Of a DNA stretch of 64,000 nucleotides, positions 35,130 through 43,375 are shown piece after piece (the first letter of the stretch is position 1; each line of letters begins with the position of its first letter). The DNA is from Nocardiopsis sp. N85 (GTDB taxonomy: Bacteria; Actinomycetota; Actinomycetes; Streptosporangiales; Streptosporangiaceae), in NCBI RefSeq assembly GCF_028882275.1, contig NZ_JARBUT010000007.1:62001-126000 (forward strand), read 5' to 3'. Under the pieces are notes generated by a model, which was not told where the DNA came from, searched no databases, and saw only the letters and a list, made by a program, of their open reading frames with translations. A program made the position numbers and the translations under genes.

Positions 35130-37025
35130 TCACAGGTAGTGGCGCTGTCCCTGCTGGTGGGAGCGGTAGGTCTCGTACGCGTCGCGGGTGCTGTCCAGGT
35201 CGGAGACCTGGCTGACGGGTACGTCCCACCAGGCGCTGCCGGGCGGGTTGGGACCCACCGGGTCGGTCTCGATGTGCACGACCGTCGTGGTGTCGGCGGC
35301 CTTGGCCTCGGCGATGGCGGCACGGAGGCCCTCGATCCCCTCGGCGCGGATGACCGTGGCGCCGAGGCTGGCGGCGTTGGCGGCCAGGTCGACGGGGAGG
35401 ACCGTTCCGTCGAGCCGCCCGGTGGCGGGGTCGCGGTAGCGGTACCGGGTGCCGAACCGCTGCGAGCCCAGCGATTCCGAGAGCGACCCGATGGAGGCGA
35501 AGCCGTGGTTCTGGACCACGACGATGATCACCTTCAGCCCTTCGGAGACCATGGTGACGATCTCCTGGGCCATCATCAGGTAGGACCCGTCGCCGACCAG
35601 GACGACCACCTCACGGGAGGGGTCGGCCATCTTGACGCCGAGACCGCCGGCCACCTCGTATCCCATGCAGGAGTAGGCGTACTCGACGTGGTAGGCCTTG
35701 GGATCCCGGGCCCGCCACAGCATCTGTAGGTCGCCGGGCATGCTCCCGGCCGCGTTGACGACCACGTCGCGGTCGTCGAGCTCCTCGTTGAGCACGCCCA
35801 GGACGGCGGTCTGGGCGGGCAGCGGGCCGTGCTCGACGTGGTAGCAGGCGTCGGTGATCGCGGCCCACCGGTCGGCCAGTTCCCGGGTGCGGGCCCGGTG
35901 GTCGGCCGCGACCTCCCAGCCGGCCAGTTCCCGGCGCAGCGCCTCCAGACCCGTGCGCGCGTCGGAGACCAGCTGGGTGGCCGCGTGCTTGGCTGCGTCG
36001 AGCCGGGCCACGTTCAGGTTGACGAACGTGACGTCCGGGTCGGCGAAAACGGTGTGGCTGGCGGTGGTGAAGTCGCTGTAGCGGGTGCCGACGCCGATCA
36101 CCACGTCGGCCTCGCGAGCCAGGGCGTTGGCGCTCTCGGCCCCGGTGGAGCCGACACCGCCGACGGCCCGGTCGTGGTCCCAGGGCAGCGCGCCCTTGCC
36201 CGCGTGGGTGTCGGCGACCGGGATTCCGGTGGCCTCGGCGAACTCGCGCAGGGCGGTCTCCGCCTCGGAGTAGACCACGCCGCCGCCCGCGATCAGCAGG
36301 GGGCGCTCGGCCATCCGGATCACCGCGGCGGCGCGGGCCAGCGCGTCCGGTTCCGGGAGCGGGCGGCCGATGTGCCACACGCGCTTGCGGAAGAACGTCT
36401 CCGGCCAGTCGTAGGCCTCGGCCTGTACGTCCTGGGGCAGGCACAGGGTGACCGCGCCGGTCTCGACGGGGTCGGTCAGGACCCGCATGGCCGCCTGGGC
36501 GGCCGGGATCAGCTGCTCGGGCCGGGTGACGCGGTCGAAGTACTTGGACACCGGGCGGAACACGTCGTTGACGGTCACGTCGCCACCGCGGGTGTCCTCC
36601 AGTTGCTGGAGCACCGGGTCGGGCACGCGGGTGGCGAACATGTCGCTGGGCAGCAGCAGCACCGGAATGCGGTTGGTGGTGGCCAGCGCCGCGCCGGTGA
36701 CCATGTTCGTGGAACCGGGGCCGGTGGAGGCCGAGCAGGCGAAGGTCTGGAGCCGGTTGCGGGTCTTGGCGAAACCGACGGTGGCGTGCACCATGCCCTG
36801 CTCGTTGCGGGCGAGGTGGTAGGGCAGGTCGACCTCGCCGGTCGTGGCGGCCTGGAGCAGCGCCTGGCCGAGTCCGGCGACGTTGCCGTGCCCGAAGATG
36901 CCCCACACGCCGGGGATGAACCGCTGCTCGACGCCGTCGCGCTCGCTGTACTGCGCGGCGAGGAAGCGGACCAGGGCCTGGGCCGTGGTGAGCCGGACGG
37001 TCGGGGTGCCGGTGGGGTCGGTCAT
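35130..37025 (-). CDS. iolD: 3D-(3,5/4)-trihydroxycyclohexane-1,2-dione hydrolase
   Basis: The 631-residue protein is thiamine-diphosphate dependent. The N-terminal domain contains the activating Glu in NEQGMVHATVG and FGHGNVAGLG; the C-terminal domain has the cofactor motif beginning GDGSYLMMAQEIV and ending with the NHGF Asn about 28 residues later. This architecture and the operon identify IolD, which opens the inositol-derived ring to 5-deoxyglucuronate. The start overlaps the iolB stop as ATGA at 37022-37025. Confidence 0.93.
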   Translation of the reverse strand: MTDPTGTPTVRLTTAQALVRFLAAQYSERDGVEQRFIPGVWGIFGHGNVAGLGQALLQAATTGEVDLPYHLARNEQGMVHATVGFAKTRNRLQTFACSASTGPGSTNMVTGAALATTNRIPVLLLPSDMFATRVPDPVLQQLEDTRGGDVTVNDVFRPVSKYFDRVTRPEQLIPAAQAAMRVLTDPVETGAVTLCLPQDVQAEAYDWPETFFRKRVWHIGRPLPEPDALARAAAVIRMAERPLLIAGGGVVYSEAETALREFAEATGIPVADTHAGKGALPWDHDRAVGGVGSTGAESANALAREADVVIGVGTRYSDFTTASHTVFADPDVTFVNLNVARLDAAKHAATQLVSDARTGLEALRRELAGWEVAADHRARTRELADRWAAITDACYHVEHGPLPAQTAVLGVLNEELDDRDVVVNAAGSMPGDLQMLWRARDPKAYHVEYAYSCMGYEVAGGLGVKMADPSREVVVLVGDGSYLMMAQEIVTMVSEGLKVIIVVVQNHGFASIGSLSESLGSQRFGTRYRYRDPATGRLDGTVLPVDLAANAASLGATVIRAEGIEGLRAAIAEAKAADTTTVVHIETDPVGPNPPGSAWWDVPVSQVSDLDSTRDAYETYRSHQQGQRHYL

Positions 37026-37909
37026 CGGGTCCGTCCCTCCTTCTCCTCGGTCGAGGTCAGCGGCAGGCGGTGGTCGATCTCCTGGTCGGCCCAGGTCCGG
37101 CGGACCCAGCCGTGCGCCGGGTCGTCGCAGATCTTCCAGGCGCGCTCCTGTCCGGGGCCCGCCATGACGTTGAGGTAGTACAGGTCGTACCCGGGCGCGG
37201 CCATGGACGGGCCGTGCCAGCCGTGCGGGATGAGGACGGCGTCCTCGGCGCGCACCTCGGCGAAGACGTCGATGGGGCGTTCCTCGGTGCCGTAGACCCG
37301 CTGGTATCCGATGCCGGGGCCGGCCGGGCCCTCGGAGACCTCGAAGTAGTAGATCTCCTCCAGCTCGCACTCGTCGGCGGTGACCTCGTCGTGCTTGTGC
37401 GGCGGGTAGGAGGACCAGTTGGAGTCGGGGGTGAGGACCTCGCAGGCGATGAGCTTGTCGGCGTCCAGGGTGCCGGGGGTGCAGAAGTTGTTCACCTGGC
37501 GGCTGGACCGGCCCGCGCCGCGCAGCTCGACCGGCACGTCCTCGGCCGGGACGTAGCGCGGCTCCAGCCGGCGCCCGCAGCGCGCGGAGGGGAGCGCGAA
37601 CCGGCCGCCGGACTCGCTGGAGACGACGGCGTGGGCGTCGCGCGGCAGGTAGACGAAGTCGGTGACGCGGGTGAAGACCGACCGGCGGCCGGTGACCGCG
37701 AACTCCAGCCCGTCGACGGTGACCGAGCACCCGCCGTTGAGCGGCAGGACGAGGGTCTCGGCGTCGCCGGTGGCGATCTCCCGGGCCTGGCCGGGCGCCA
37801 GCTCCAGGACACGGAGCCCGGAGTACCCCCACCCGGCGGTCTCGGGGGTGATCACGGTGCGGAACGGCGGGGCGGCGGTGCTCCCCGCGGGCAGGTGGTA
37901 CTCGCTCAC
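37022..37909 (-). CDS. iolB: 5-deoxy-glucuronate isomerase
   Basis: The 295-residue bicupin protein has the metal-binding stretch YPPHKHDE and the later LEEIYYFEV and VLIPHGWHGPSMAAPGYDLY, all characteristic of IolB. It isomerises 5-deoxy-D-glucuronate to 5-dehydro-2-deoxy-D-gluconate, the substrate of IolC. The start codon overlaps the stop of the upstream aldolase-like gene by four bases and its own stop overlaps iolD, a chain of translational coupling. Confidence 0.93.
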   Translation of the reverse strand: MSEYHLPAGSTAAPPFRTVITPETAGWGYSGLRVLELAPGQAREIATGDAETLVLPLNGGCSVTVDGLEFAVTGRRSVFTRVTDFVYLPRDAHAVVSSESGGRFALPSARCGRRLEPRYVPAEDVPVELRGAGRSSRQVNNFCTPGTLDADKLIACEVLTPDSNWSSYPPHKHDEVTADECELEEIYYFEVSEGPAGPGIGYQRVYGTEERPIDVFAEVRAEDAVLIPHGWHGPSMAAPGYDLYYLNVMAGPGQERAWKICDDPAHGWVRRTWADQEIDHRLPLTSTEEKEGRTR

Positions 37910-38799
37910 AGCAACCCCACAGCGGTGTCGACGGCGGCCACGACGTCGTCGTCGGCCGGATAGAGGAGGGAACGGCCCACGGTCAGGCCGATGACGTTCG
38001 GCAGTTTGAGCGCCTCTCCCCAGCGGGCGAAGGCGGCGTCGGGGTCCTCGGACACCTCGCCGCCCAGCAGCACGGTCGGCAGGGTGGAGGTGGCCATGAC
38101 CCGCTCCATCTCCTCGACGACCGGCAGTTTGAGCCAGGTGTAGGCGGAGGTGTTGCCCAGACCGGAGGCGATGGCCATGGAGCGCGCGACCGCGTCCGGC
38201 GCCAGGTCGTTGCGGATCACGCCGTCGGTGCGACCGGAGACGAACGGTTCCACCATGGCGGTGACCCGGGCCGCGTTGAGCTCGTTGACCGCCCTGGCGC
38301 AGCTCTCCAGGGTGGGGATGGTCCGGTCGTCGTCGTAGTCCAGGCGGAGCAGCATCTTGCCGCCCTCGAAGCCCATCCGGACGATCCCGGCGGCGTCGTA
38401 GCCGGTGAACCGGTCGTCGATCTCCCAGGTGGCGCCGGCCAGCCCGCCGCGGTTCATCGAGCCGAAGACCGACTTGCCGTCCAGGACGCCCGTTCCGTCG
38501 GGGTTCCTCAACAGCAGGAGGTCCTCCAGGATGTCCGCGGTGGCCAGGACGCCGGTCACGCCGGGGCGGGACAGCGCGGCGCGCAGGCGGTCCAGCAGGT
38601 CGACGCGGTCGGCCATCGCCATCGGCCGGTCGCCCGAGCGCAGGGCACCGCGGGCGGGGTGGTCGGCGGCGACGATCATCGCCTTGCCGTTCGGGCCCAC
38701 CGGGGAGGTGGGGCGCACGCGCCCGGCGGCGGCCTCGGCGATGGCGCCCGGGTTGTGCAGCCGGGTCTCGACGATGGTGCGGAGCGTGTCAACCGACAT
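37906..38799 (-). CDS. Aldolase-like TIM barrel of the inositol operon (Cgl0158/DeoC-like)
   Basis: The 297-residue product has KAMIVAADHPARGAL near the N-terminus, a GGKMLLRLDYDD strand and a late LPTVLLGGEVSEDP; these suggest a class I aldolase barrel of the deoxyribose-phosphate aldolase type found in corynebacterial and streptomycete inositol clusters. It occupies the place between iolC and iolB where the aldolase cleaving 5-dehydro-2-deoxygluconate 6-phosphate (IolJ in Bacillus) is needed, so I infer that role. It overlaps iolC by 11 bases and iolB by four. Confidence 0.75.
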   Translation of the reverse strand: MSVDTLRTIVETRLHNPGAIAEAAAGRVRPTSPVGPNGKAMIVAADHPARGALRSGDRPMAMADRVDLLDRLRAALSRPGVTGVLATADILEDLLLLRNPDGTGVLDGKSVFGSMNRGGLAGATWEIDDRFTGYDAAGIVRMGFEGGKMLLRLDYDDDRTIPTLESCARAVNELNAARVTAMVEPFVSGRTDGVIRNDLAPDAVARSMAIASGLGNTSAYTWLKLPVVEEMERVMATSTLPTVLLGGEVSEDPDAAFARWGEALKLPNVIGLTVGRSLLYPADDDVVAAVDTAVGLL

Positions 38800-39772
38800 G
38801 GGGGACCTCCCCGAGCTTGGCCTCGACCTCGGCGGAGGTGGGCATGGCGTCGGAGCAGGACAGTCGGGAGGCCACGATGGCGCCCGCCGCGTTGGCGAAG
38901 CGCATGACGCGCTCGGTGTCCCACCCGCCGAGCAGTCCGTGGCACAGCGCGCCGCCGAAGGCGTCGCCCGCGCCGAGGCCGTTGACGACGTCGACCGGGA
39001 CGGGCGGCACGTGGACCTCACCGGTGTCGTCGACGGCGAGCACGCCCTCGGGTCCCTGCTTGACGACGACGAGGTCGATACCGGCGTCGCGCCCGGCCGC
39101 GGCCGCGGCCCGGGGGTCGCGGACACCGACGGCGGTCTCCCACTCGTCGAGGTTGCCCGCGGCGACCGTGGCGTAGGGAAGGGCTTCGGCGACCCGGCGG
39201 CGGGCCTCCTCGCGGGACTCCCAGAACATCGGCCGGTAGTCGAGGTCGATGATGGTGATGCCGCCGCGGCCGCGCGCCTTGAGCGCCTCCAACGTGGCGG
39301 TACGGCTCGGCTCCTGGCACAGGCCGGTGACGGTCACCCAGAACACGTCGGCGGCGGCGATGGCGTCCAGGTCCAGTTCCTCGGCCCGCACCCGCAGGTC
39401 GGGGGCGCTCGGGCTGCGGCCGTAGAAGTACAGCGGGAAGTCGTCCGGCGGGTGGATCTCGCAGAACGTGACGGGGGTGGGCAGGTCGGCGACCGGGGCG
39501 ACGAACCTGTCGTCCACGCCGAACCCGCGCAGGGCCTGGTGGACGAAGGCGCCGAAGGGGTCGTCGCCGGTCCGGGTCACCACCGCGGAGCGGCGGCCGT
39601 ACCGCGCGGCGGCGACGGCGACGTTGGTGGGGCTTCCGCCGAGGAACTTGCCGAAGGAGCGCACCGCGTCCAGACCGACCCCGATCTGCTCGGGGTAGAT
39701 GTCGACGCCGACGCGGCCCATGGTGACGACCTCGAAGGGATCGTCAGGCCCGCGACCTGCACTGGCGTTCAC
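38789..39772 (-). CDS. iolC: 5-dehydro-2-deoxygluconokinase
   Basis: The 327-residue PfkB-family sugar kinase starts at GTG 39772, seven bases after GGAGG. Key motifs are the N-terminal sugar-binding FGKFLGGSPTNVAVAAARYG, the VVKQGPEGVL strand and the ATP/anion-hole motif VVNGLGAGDAFGGALCHG with catalytic Asp. In this operon the expected reaction is phosphorylation of 5-dehydro-2-deoxy-D-gluconate at C6. It is the first gene of the leftward operon and lies downstream of a cluster of palindromes. Confidence 0.93.
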   Translation of the reverse strand: MNASAGRGPDDPFEVVTMGRVGVDIYPEQIGVGLDAVRSFGKFLGGSPTNVAVAAARYGRRSAVVTRTGDDPFGAFVHQALRGFGVDDRFVAPVADLPTPVTFCEIHPPDDFPLYFYGRSPSAPDLRVRAEELDLDAIAAADVFWVTVTGLCQEPSRTATLEALKARGRGGITIIDLDYRPMFWESREEARRRVAEALPYATVAAGNLDEWETAVGVRDPRAAAAAGRDAGIDLVVVKQGPEGVLAVDDTGEVHVPPVPVDVVNGLGAGDAFGGALCHGLLGGWDTERVMRFANAAGAIVASRLSCSDAMPTSAEVEAKLGEVPHVG

Positions 39773-40102
39773 TGGAACCTCCGTTGGTAGCGCTGCACCG
39801 GTACTTCTCTTCCTTGCTGTCGGGGTCTGTGGCCGGCGGCGTCGTGGTCGACGGCCGGTCCGGGTGGGCCTCGGAGGGTCTAGAGCGCTTCACCGGAGCG
39901 CTCCGGAGGGAGGCGTGGTGATCCATGGATCATGTGTCGACCACTCCCCACGTGTTCGGTGGAAGGGGACGGGGCCGGGGGGCGAAGCGAGTGGTCGGGA
40001 CCGGGGTGCCGCCGATGGTGGGGACCCCATCGCACCGGGGGGTGGCGGACGTCCGACGGTGGAGGACGCGGCCGCCCCACGGGGCACCGGAGACTCCTGA
40101 GG
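39773..40102. other. Intergenic region between iolC and the second iolG, with the iol operon promoter
   Basis: No gene is supported in these 330 bases. The middle part holds several inverted repeats (separate entry); the rest is GC-rich without a clear motif. Confidence 0.5.
39878..39932. promoter_or_regulatory. Palindrome cluster upstream of iolC
   Basis: Three features crowd into 55 bases: GTCTAGA at 39878-39884, shared with the palindrome ahead of the GntR gene; CCGGAGCGCTCCGG, a perfect 14-base palindrome at 39893-39906 whose AGCGCT core is repeated at 39884-39889; and TGATCCATGGATCA, a perfect 14-base palindrome at 39919-39932. They lie 106-160 bases upstream of the iolC start and probably contain operator and promoter of the operon. 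Confidence 0.55.
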
Positions 40103-41107
40103 TCACGGCCGCACCTCCTCGATCCGGACCGGTCGGCCCTCGCGGCGCGACCGGTCGGCGGCGTCGGCCACCAGGACGGCTTCGAGGGCGTCGGCGACCG
40201 TGCACGGGCTGGGTCCGCCGGTGCGGACCGCGTGGAGGAAGGCGGTGATCTCCGCGTCGTAGGCGGGCGCGAACCGGGACCAGAACTCCTGCCAGGGATT
40301 GAGGGAGGGGAAGGTCACCCCGTCCTCGGCCGAGCGGAGCGGCGCGCGCTCGTCCAGCCCGACGGCGATGGTCCCGGCCGTCCCGGCCAGCTCCATCCGC
40401 ACGTCGTAGCCGCCGCCGTTGTAGCGGGAGCCCGACAGCGTGGCGAAGGTGCCGTCGTTCAAGGTCAGGACGGCCGCGGAGGTGTCGATGTCGTCGGCGG
40501 CGGCGAAGAGGTCGGCTCCGAGGTTGGCCCCGCGGGCGTAGACCTCCACGACCTCGCGGCCGGTCACCCAGCGCAGGACGTCGAAGTCGTGCACGTGGCA
40601 GTCGCGGAAGAGTCCGCCCGAGGTCGGCAGGTAGGAGGCGGGGGGCGGCGCTGCGTCGCAGGTCACCGCGTGGACGCGGTGCAGCTCGCCGAGTTCGCCG
40701 TCACGCAGGGCCTGGCGGGCGCGCCGGTAACCGGCGTCGAAGCGGCGCATGAAGCCGATGTGCACGAGGGCGTCGCGCCTGTCGACCTCGCGCAGGACCT
40801 CGACGGTCTCCGCGACGGTCGGCGCGACCGGCTTCTCGCAGAAGACGGGGGTTCCGGCGCGGACCCCGGCCAGGATGAGGTCGGCGTGCGCGGAGGTGGC
40901 GGCGGTGATGACGAGCGCGTCGATGGCCGAGGGGTGCAGCAGGTTCTCGATGGCGCCCGCGACGTGGGCGCCGACCCGGCCGGCGACCTCGCGGGCGCGC
41001 TCGGGGTCGACGTCGGCGACGACCAACTCGTCGACCTCGGGCCGCCGGACGATCGCCGCCGCGTGCGACTCACCGATCCGGCCCGCTCCCACCAGTCCGA
41101 CGCGCAT
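40103..41107 (-). CDS. iolG: Second inositol 2-dehydrogenase-like Gfo/Idh/MocA protein
   Basis: The ATG at 41107 (GAGAGGGG upstream) gives 334 residues. VGLVGAGRIGESH starts the Rossmann domain; FCEKPVAPT carries the catalytic Lys, and LFRDCHVHDFDVLRWVTG the Asp/His pair. The protein differs clearly from the paralogue in the operon. It is divergent from the GntR regulator and separated from iolC by 330 bases. It is probably another inositol or scyllo-inositol dehydrogenase under the same regulator. Confidence 0.85.
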   Translation of the reverse strand: MRVGLVGAGRIGESHAAAIVRRPEVDELVVADVDPERAREVAGRVGAHVAGAIENLLHPSAIDALVITAATSAHADLILAGVRAGTPVFCEKPVAPTVAETVEVLREVDRRDALVHIGFMRRFDAGYRRARQALRDGELGELHRVHAVTCDAAPPPASYLPTSGGLFRDCHVHDFDVLRWVTGREVVEVYARGANLGADLFAAADDIDTSAAVLTLNDGTFATLSGSRYNGGGYDVRMELAGTAGTIAVGLDERAPLRSAEDGVTFPSLNPWQEFWSRFAPAYDAEITAFLHAVRTGGPSPCTVADALEAVLVADAADRSRREGRPVRIEEVRP

Positions 41108-41226
41108 GCCCACCCCTCTCGGTCTCCGGAATCCCGGATACGGATGTCCCAGGTCTCACCAGGCTGTTCCCTGGGTCACAGCCACGAGCCAATGTTCACC
41201 CCACCGAAACGTGGATGTCAATACTT

Positions 41227-41236
41227 TGTCTAGACA
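41227..41236. promoter_or_regulatory. GntR-type operator between the second iolG and the GntR gene
   Basis: TGTCTAGACA is a perfect 10-base palindrome in an AT-rich patch between the divergent genes. It fits HutC-type GntR sites, with their GTCTAGAC core, and agrees at nine of ten positions with the KGWCHTRACA motif I remember for the GntR-type IolR of Corynebacterium. Confidence 0.65.
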
Positions 41237-41330
41237 TGATTACGTATAGCCTTCAGGACAACTGGGCATCACTACACTGATCCCAGGAGGGATCGTCCTT
41301 CCGGTACTCCCACGACGAACGGACCCGCAC

Positions 41331-42071
41331 GTGAGTCAGACCCCGCTGTCGATCGCGATCGACAGGAGCAGCCCGGTGCCCCTGTACTTCCAGGTCGCGC
41401 AGGAGCTGGAACGGCGCATCACGTCCGGGGAGATCGCCGTCGGCACCCGTCTGGAGAACGAACTGCACCTCGCCGAGCGGCTCGGCCTCTCCCGCCCCAC
41501 CCTCCGCCGCTCCATCGAGTACCTGGTCGACCGGGGACTCCTGGTGCGCAAGCGGGGCGTGGGAACCCAGGTGGTCATGCCCCGGGTGCGCCGCCCACTG
41601 GAGCTGTCCAGCCTGTACGACGACCTGCGCCGCACGGGCGAACACCCGCGGACCGACGTGCTGAGGTTCGCGGTGGAGGCGCCGCCGGACGCGATCGCCA
41701 CCGCCCTGGAGGTCCCGCCGGGCACCGAGGTCTACGTCATCGAGCGGCTGCGCTACGCCCGCGACGAACCGCTCGCGATCATGCACAACTACGTCCCCAC
41801 CGATCTGGTGAGGCTGAGCGCCGAGTCCCTGGCAGACCAGGGGCTCTACCAACTGCTGCGCAACGTGGGCGTCTCGTTGAAGATCGCCTCGCAGAGCATC
41901 GGCGCGCGCAACGCCAGCGCCGCCGAGGCGCGCATACTGCACGAGACGCGCGGCGCCCCCCTGCTCACCATGGAGCGCACCGTGTACGACGACGTCGGCC
42001 GCGTGGTCGAGGTCGGCTCGCACGTCTACCGAGCGTCGCGCTATTCCTTCGAGCTCACCCTGACCGACTGA
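41331..42071 (+). CDS. GntR/HutC-family regulator, probable inositol repressor (IolR-like)
   Basis: The 246-residue protein has a GntR winged helix at residues 18-80 (PLYFQVAQELERRITSGE, ELHLAERLGLSRPTLRRSIE) and a C-terminal UTRA ligand domain with EVYVIERLRYARDEPLAIM and the closing VEVGSHVYRASRYSFELTL. UTRA domains bind small sugar-like effectors. Divergence from an iolG-like gene at the head of the inositol locus, plus the TGTCTAGACA site, make it the probable inositol-responsive regulator. A hairpin with a T tract follows. Confidence 0.88.
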   Translation: MSQTPLSIAIDRSSPVPLYFQVAQELERRITSGEIAVGTRLENELHLAERLGLSRPTLRRSIEYLVDRGLLVRKRGVGTQVVMPRVRRPLELSSLYDDLRRTGEHPRTDVLRFAVEAPPDAIATALEVPPGTEVYVIERLRYARDEPLAIMHNYVPTDLVRLSAESLADQGLYQLLRNVGVSLKIASQSIGARNASAAEARILHETRGAPLLTMERTVYDDVGRVVEVGSHVYRASRYSFELTLTD

Positions 42072-42199
42072 GCCCTTCACGGCCGCGCGCCACGGTGTCC
42101 TCACGTACGAGATGGCCCTGGAGCCCGGAGACCACCGGAACCCGATGCCCGTCCGCCCCTCCCGGGCCCTGCGGTGCCGATCTCACGTGACGGCCCCTC

Positions 42200-42240
42200 G
42201 GCCGGGTCGGCGTCGCCGACCCGGCCTCCGCTCTTTTCGC
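42200..42240 (+). terminator. Terminator of the GntR gene
   Basis: A perfect 12-bp stem GGCCGGGTCGGC-GTC-GCCGACCCGGCC (42200-42226) is followed by CTCTTTT, a T-rich tail that is uncommon in this window. Confidence 0.85.
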
Positions 42241-42270
42241 AGGTCATCAGGCATGGAGTTCAGGTAAATA

Positions 42271-42313
42271 TGTCAAGACAACCTGTTGACTTCTAATCAT
42301 CGCGGCGTTAGAC
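42271..42313 (+). promoter_or_regulatory. Second TGTC-N2-GACA site and possible promoter
   Basis: TGTCAAGACA (42271-42280) repeats the TGTC-N2-GACA layout of the GntR site. Directly after it, TTGACT (42286-42291) and TTAGAC (42308-42313) are spaced 16 bases, a possible promoter for the RsbW-like gene about 100 bases further on. GTCAA-N9-TTGAC is an additional inverted repeat covering the same bases. Confidence 0.45.
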
Positions 42314-42415
42314 CTGGACATACCACAGCGACCTGCGCCTCAGGCGGGCCCCTCCCCTTCCGGACCGGCCCGCGGACCGCTCCACCTCGGCGCAACGGCC
42401 GAAGGAGATCGCGAG

Positions 42416-42853
42416 ATGAGCACGCTCGACGACGCGGTCCACCGCGTCGCCACACCGGACACCCTCGCGCGGGAGTTCCACCGGTTACCGGGAACACTCG
42501 CCTGCGCGGCCCGCGCACGAGGGCTCCTCGGACGGTTCCTGCACCGTCTCGGCCAGACCGACCTCGCCGACAGCGCCCAGTTGGTCGTGAGCGAACTGGT
42601 CGCCAACGCCGTCGAGCACGGTCTCCCACCGGTGGACCTGACCATGACCTGGCTGACCGACGGACGCCCCACGCTGCGCGTGGACGTGTGCGACCACGGT
42701 CTGTCCGGCGCCCTGCCCGCCGTCCTGACCCCGGCCGACGAGGCCGAGTCGGGCCGCGGCCTGCTCTTGGTGGAGCACGTCACCGACCGCTGGGGGATCG
42801 TCCCGCATCCCGTCACCGGAACCCACGCCTGGGCCGAACTCCGCACCGCCTGA
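42416..42853 (+). CDS. RsbW/SpoIIAB-like ATP-binding protein (HATPase_c_2)
   Basis: The 145-residue protein is a single GHKL ATPase domain: N box VVSELVANAVEHG, G1 box VDVCDHGLSG, and G2 box ESGRGLLLVEHVTDRWG. In actinomycetes such proteins are anti-sigma factor kinases or regulate other proteins in partner-switching systems. AAGGAG precedes the ATG. The next gene on the same strand, 520 bases away, encodes a GAF-SpoIIE phosphatase, a natural opposing activity. No sigma factor or STAS anti-anti-sigma gene is near. Confidence 0.88.
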   Translation: MSTLDDAVHRVATPDTLAREFHRLPGTLACAARARGLLGRFLHRLGQTDLADSAQLVVSELVANAVEHGLPPVDLTMTWLTDGRPTLRVDVCDHGLSGALPAVLTPADEAESGRGLLLVEHVTDRWGIVPHPVTGTHAWAELRTA

Positions 42854-43375
42854 ACACGGCCCCACCGCACGTCCCGATGCCGAGGACGCAAGGGGAACCG
42901 AAGGGAAGCGCCCCTGGTCGCGGGGCCGGCGCGGCGGCAGGCGTCTCAGGTGACCTCCCCTTCCCGGACCCGCGCCCGAGAGGCCAACGGAGCGGGGGTG
43001 CGGCCTCCCCCGCCGCCCGGCGCTCCGGTATCAGCGTGAGCGTGCGGGCGCCGACGGCCCGTTCGCCGACGCCGGGGACCGGGGCCGCCCGTCCGGCGTT
43101 CGCCAGCGCGATCGCTCGTGGGGTCCCGGACCCACGAGCGGGCCCGGACACGGGCGGCCACGCGTTCCACGGTGATCATGGCAGGGATCGTCGCAGGGAG
43201 GCACAACGGGACCCCATCGGCAAGCGGGGCGACGAAGGCCGCACACCCCCCGGAGGCCGTGAACGAGGCAACCCGATGACCGGGAGCGGCCTGTTGTTCA
43301 CGGTACGACCGGTGTGGGCAGGGGAGAATGGTGCCGGCGGTCAGGTCGGGATGGGTGGGAACTCGGGGGGCGACG
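42854..43375. other. Gene-free gap between the RsbW-like and SpoIIE genes
   Basis: Open frames exist in both directions but none has a ribosome site, recognisable domain or sensible start; I see nothing I can support as a gene here. Confidence 0.4.

Noticed and set aside
42854-43375. Several open frames in the gap between the RsbW-like and SpoIIE genes
   Set aside because: None has a start signal or resembles a known family, and all have low-complexity Arg/Pro/Gly composition.
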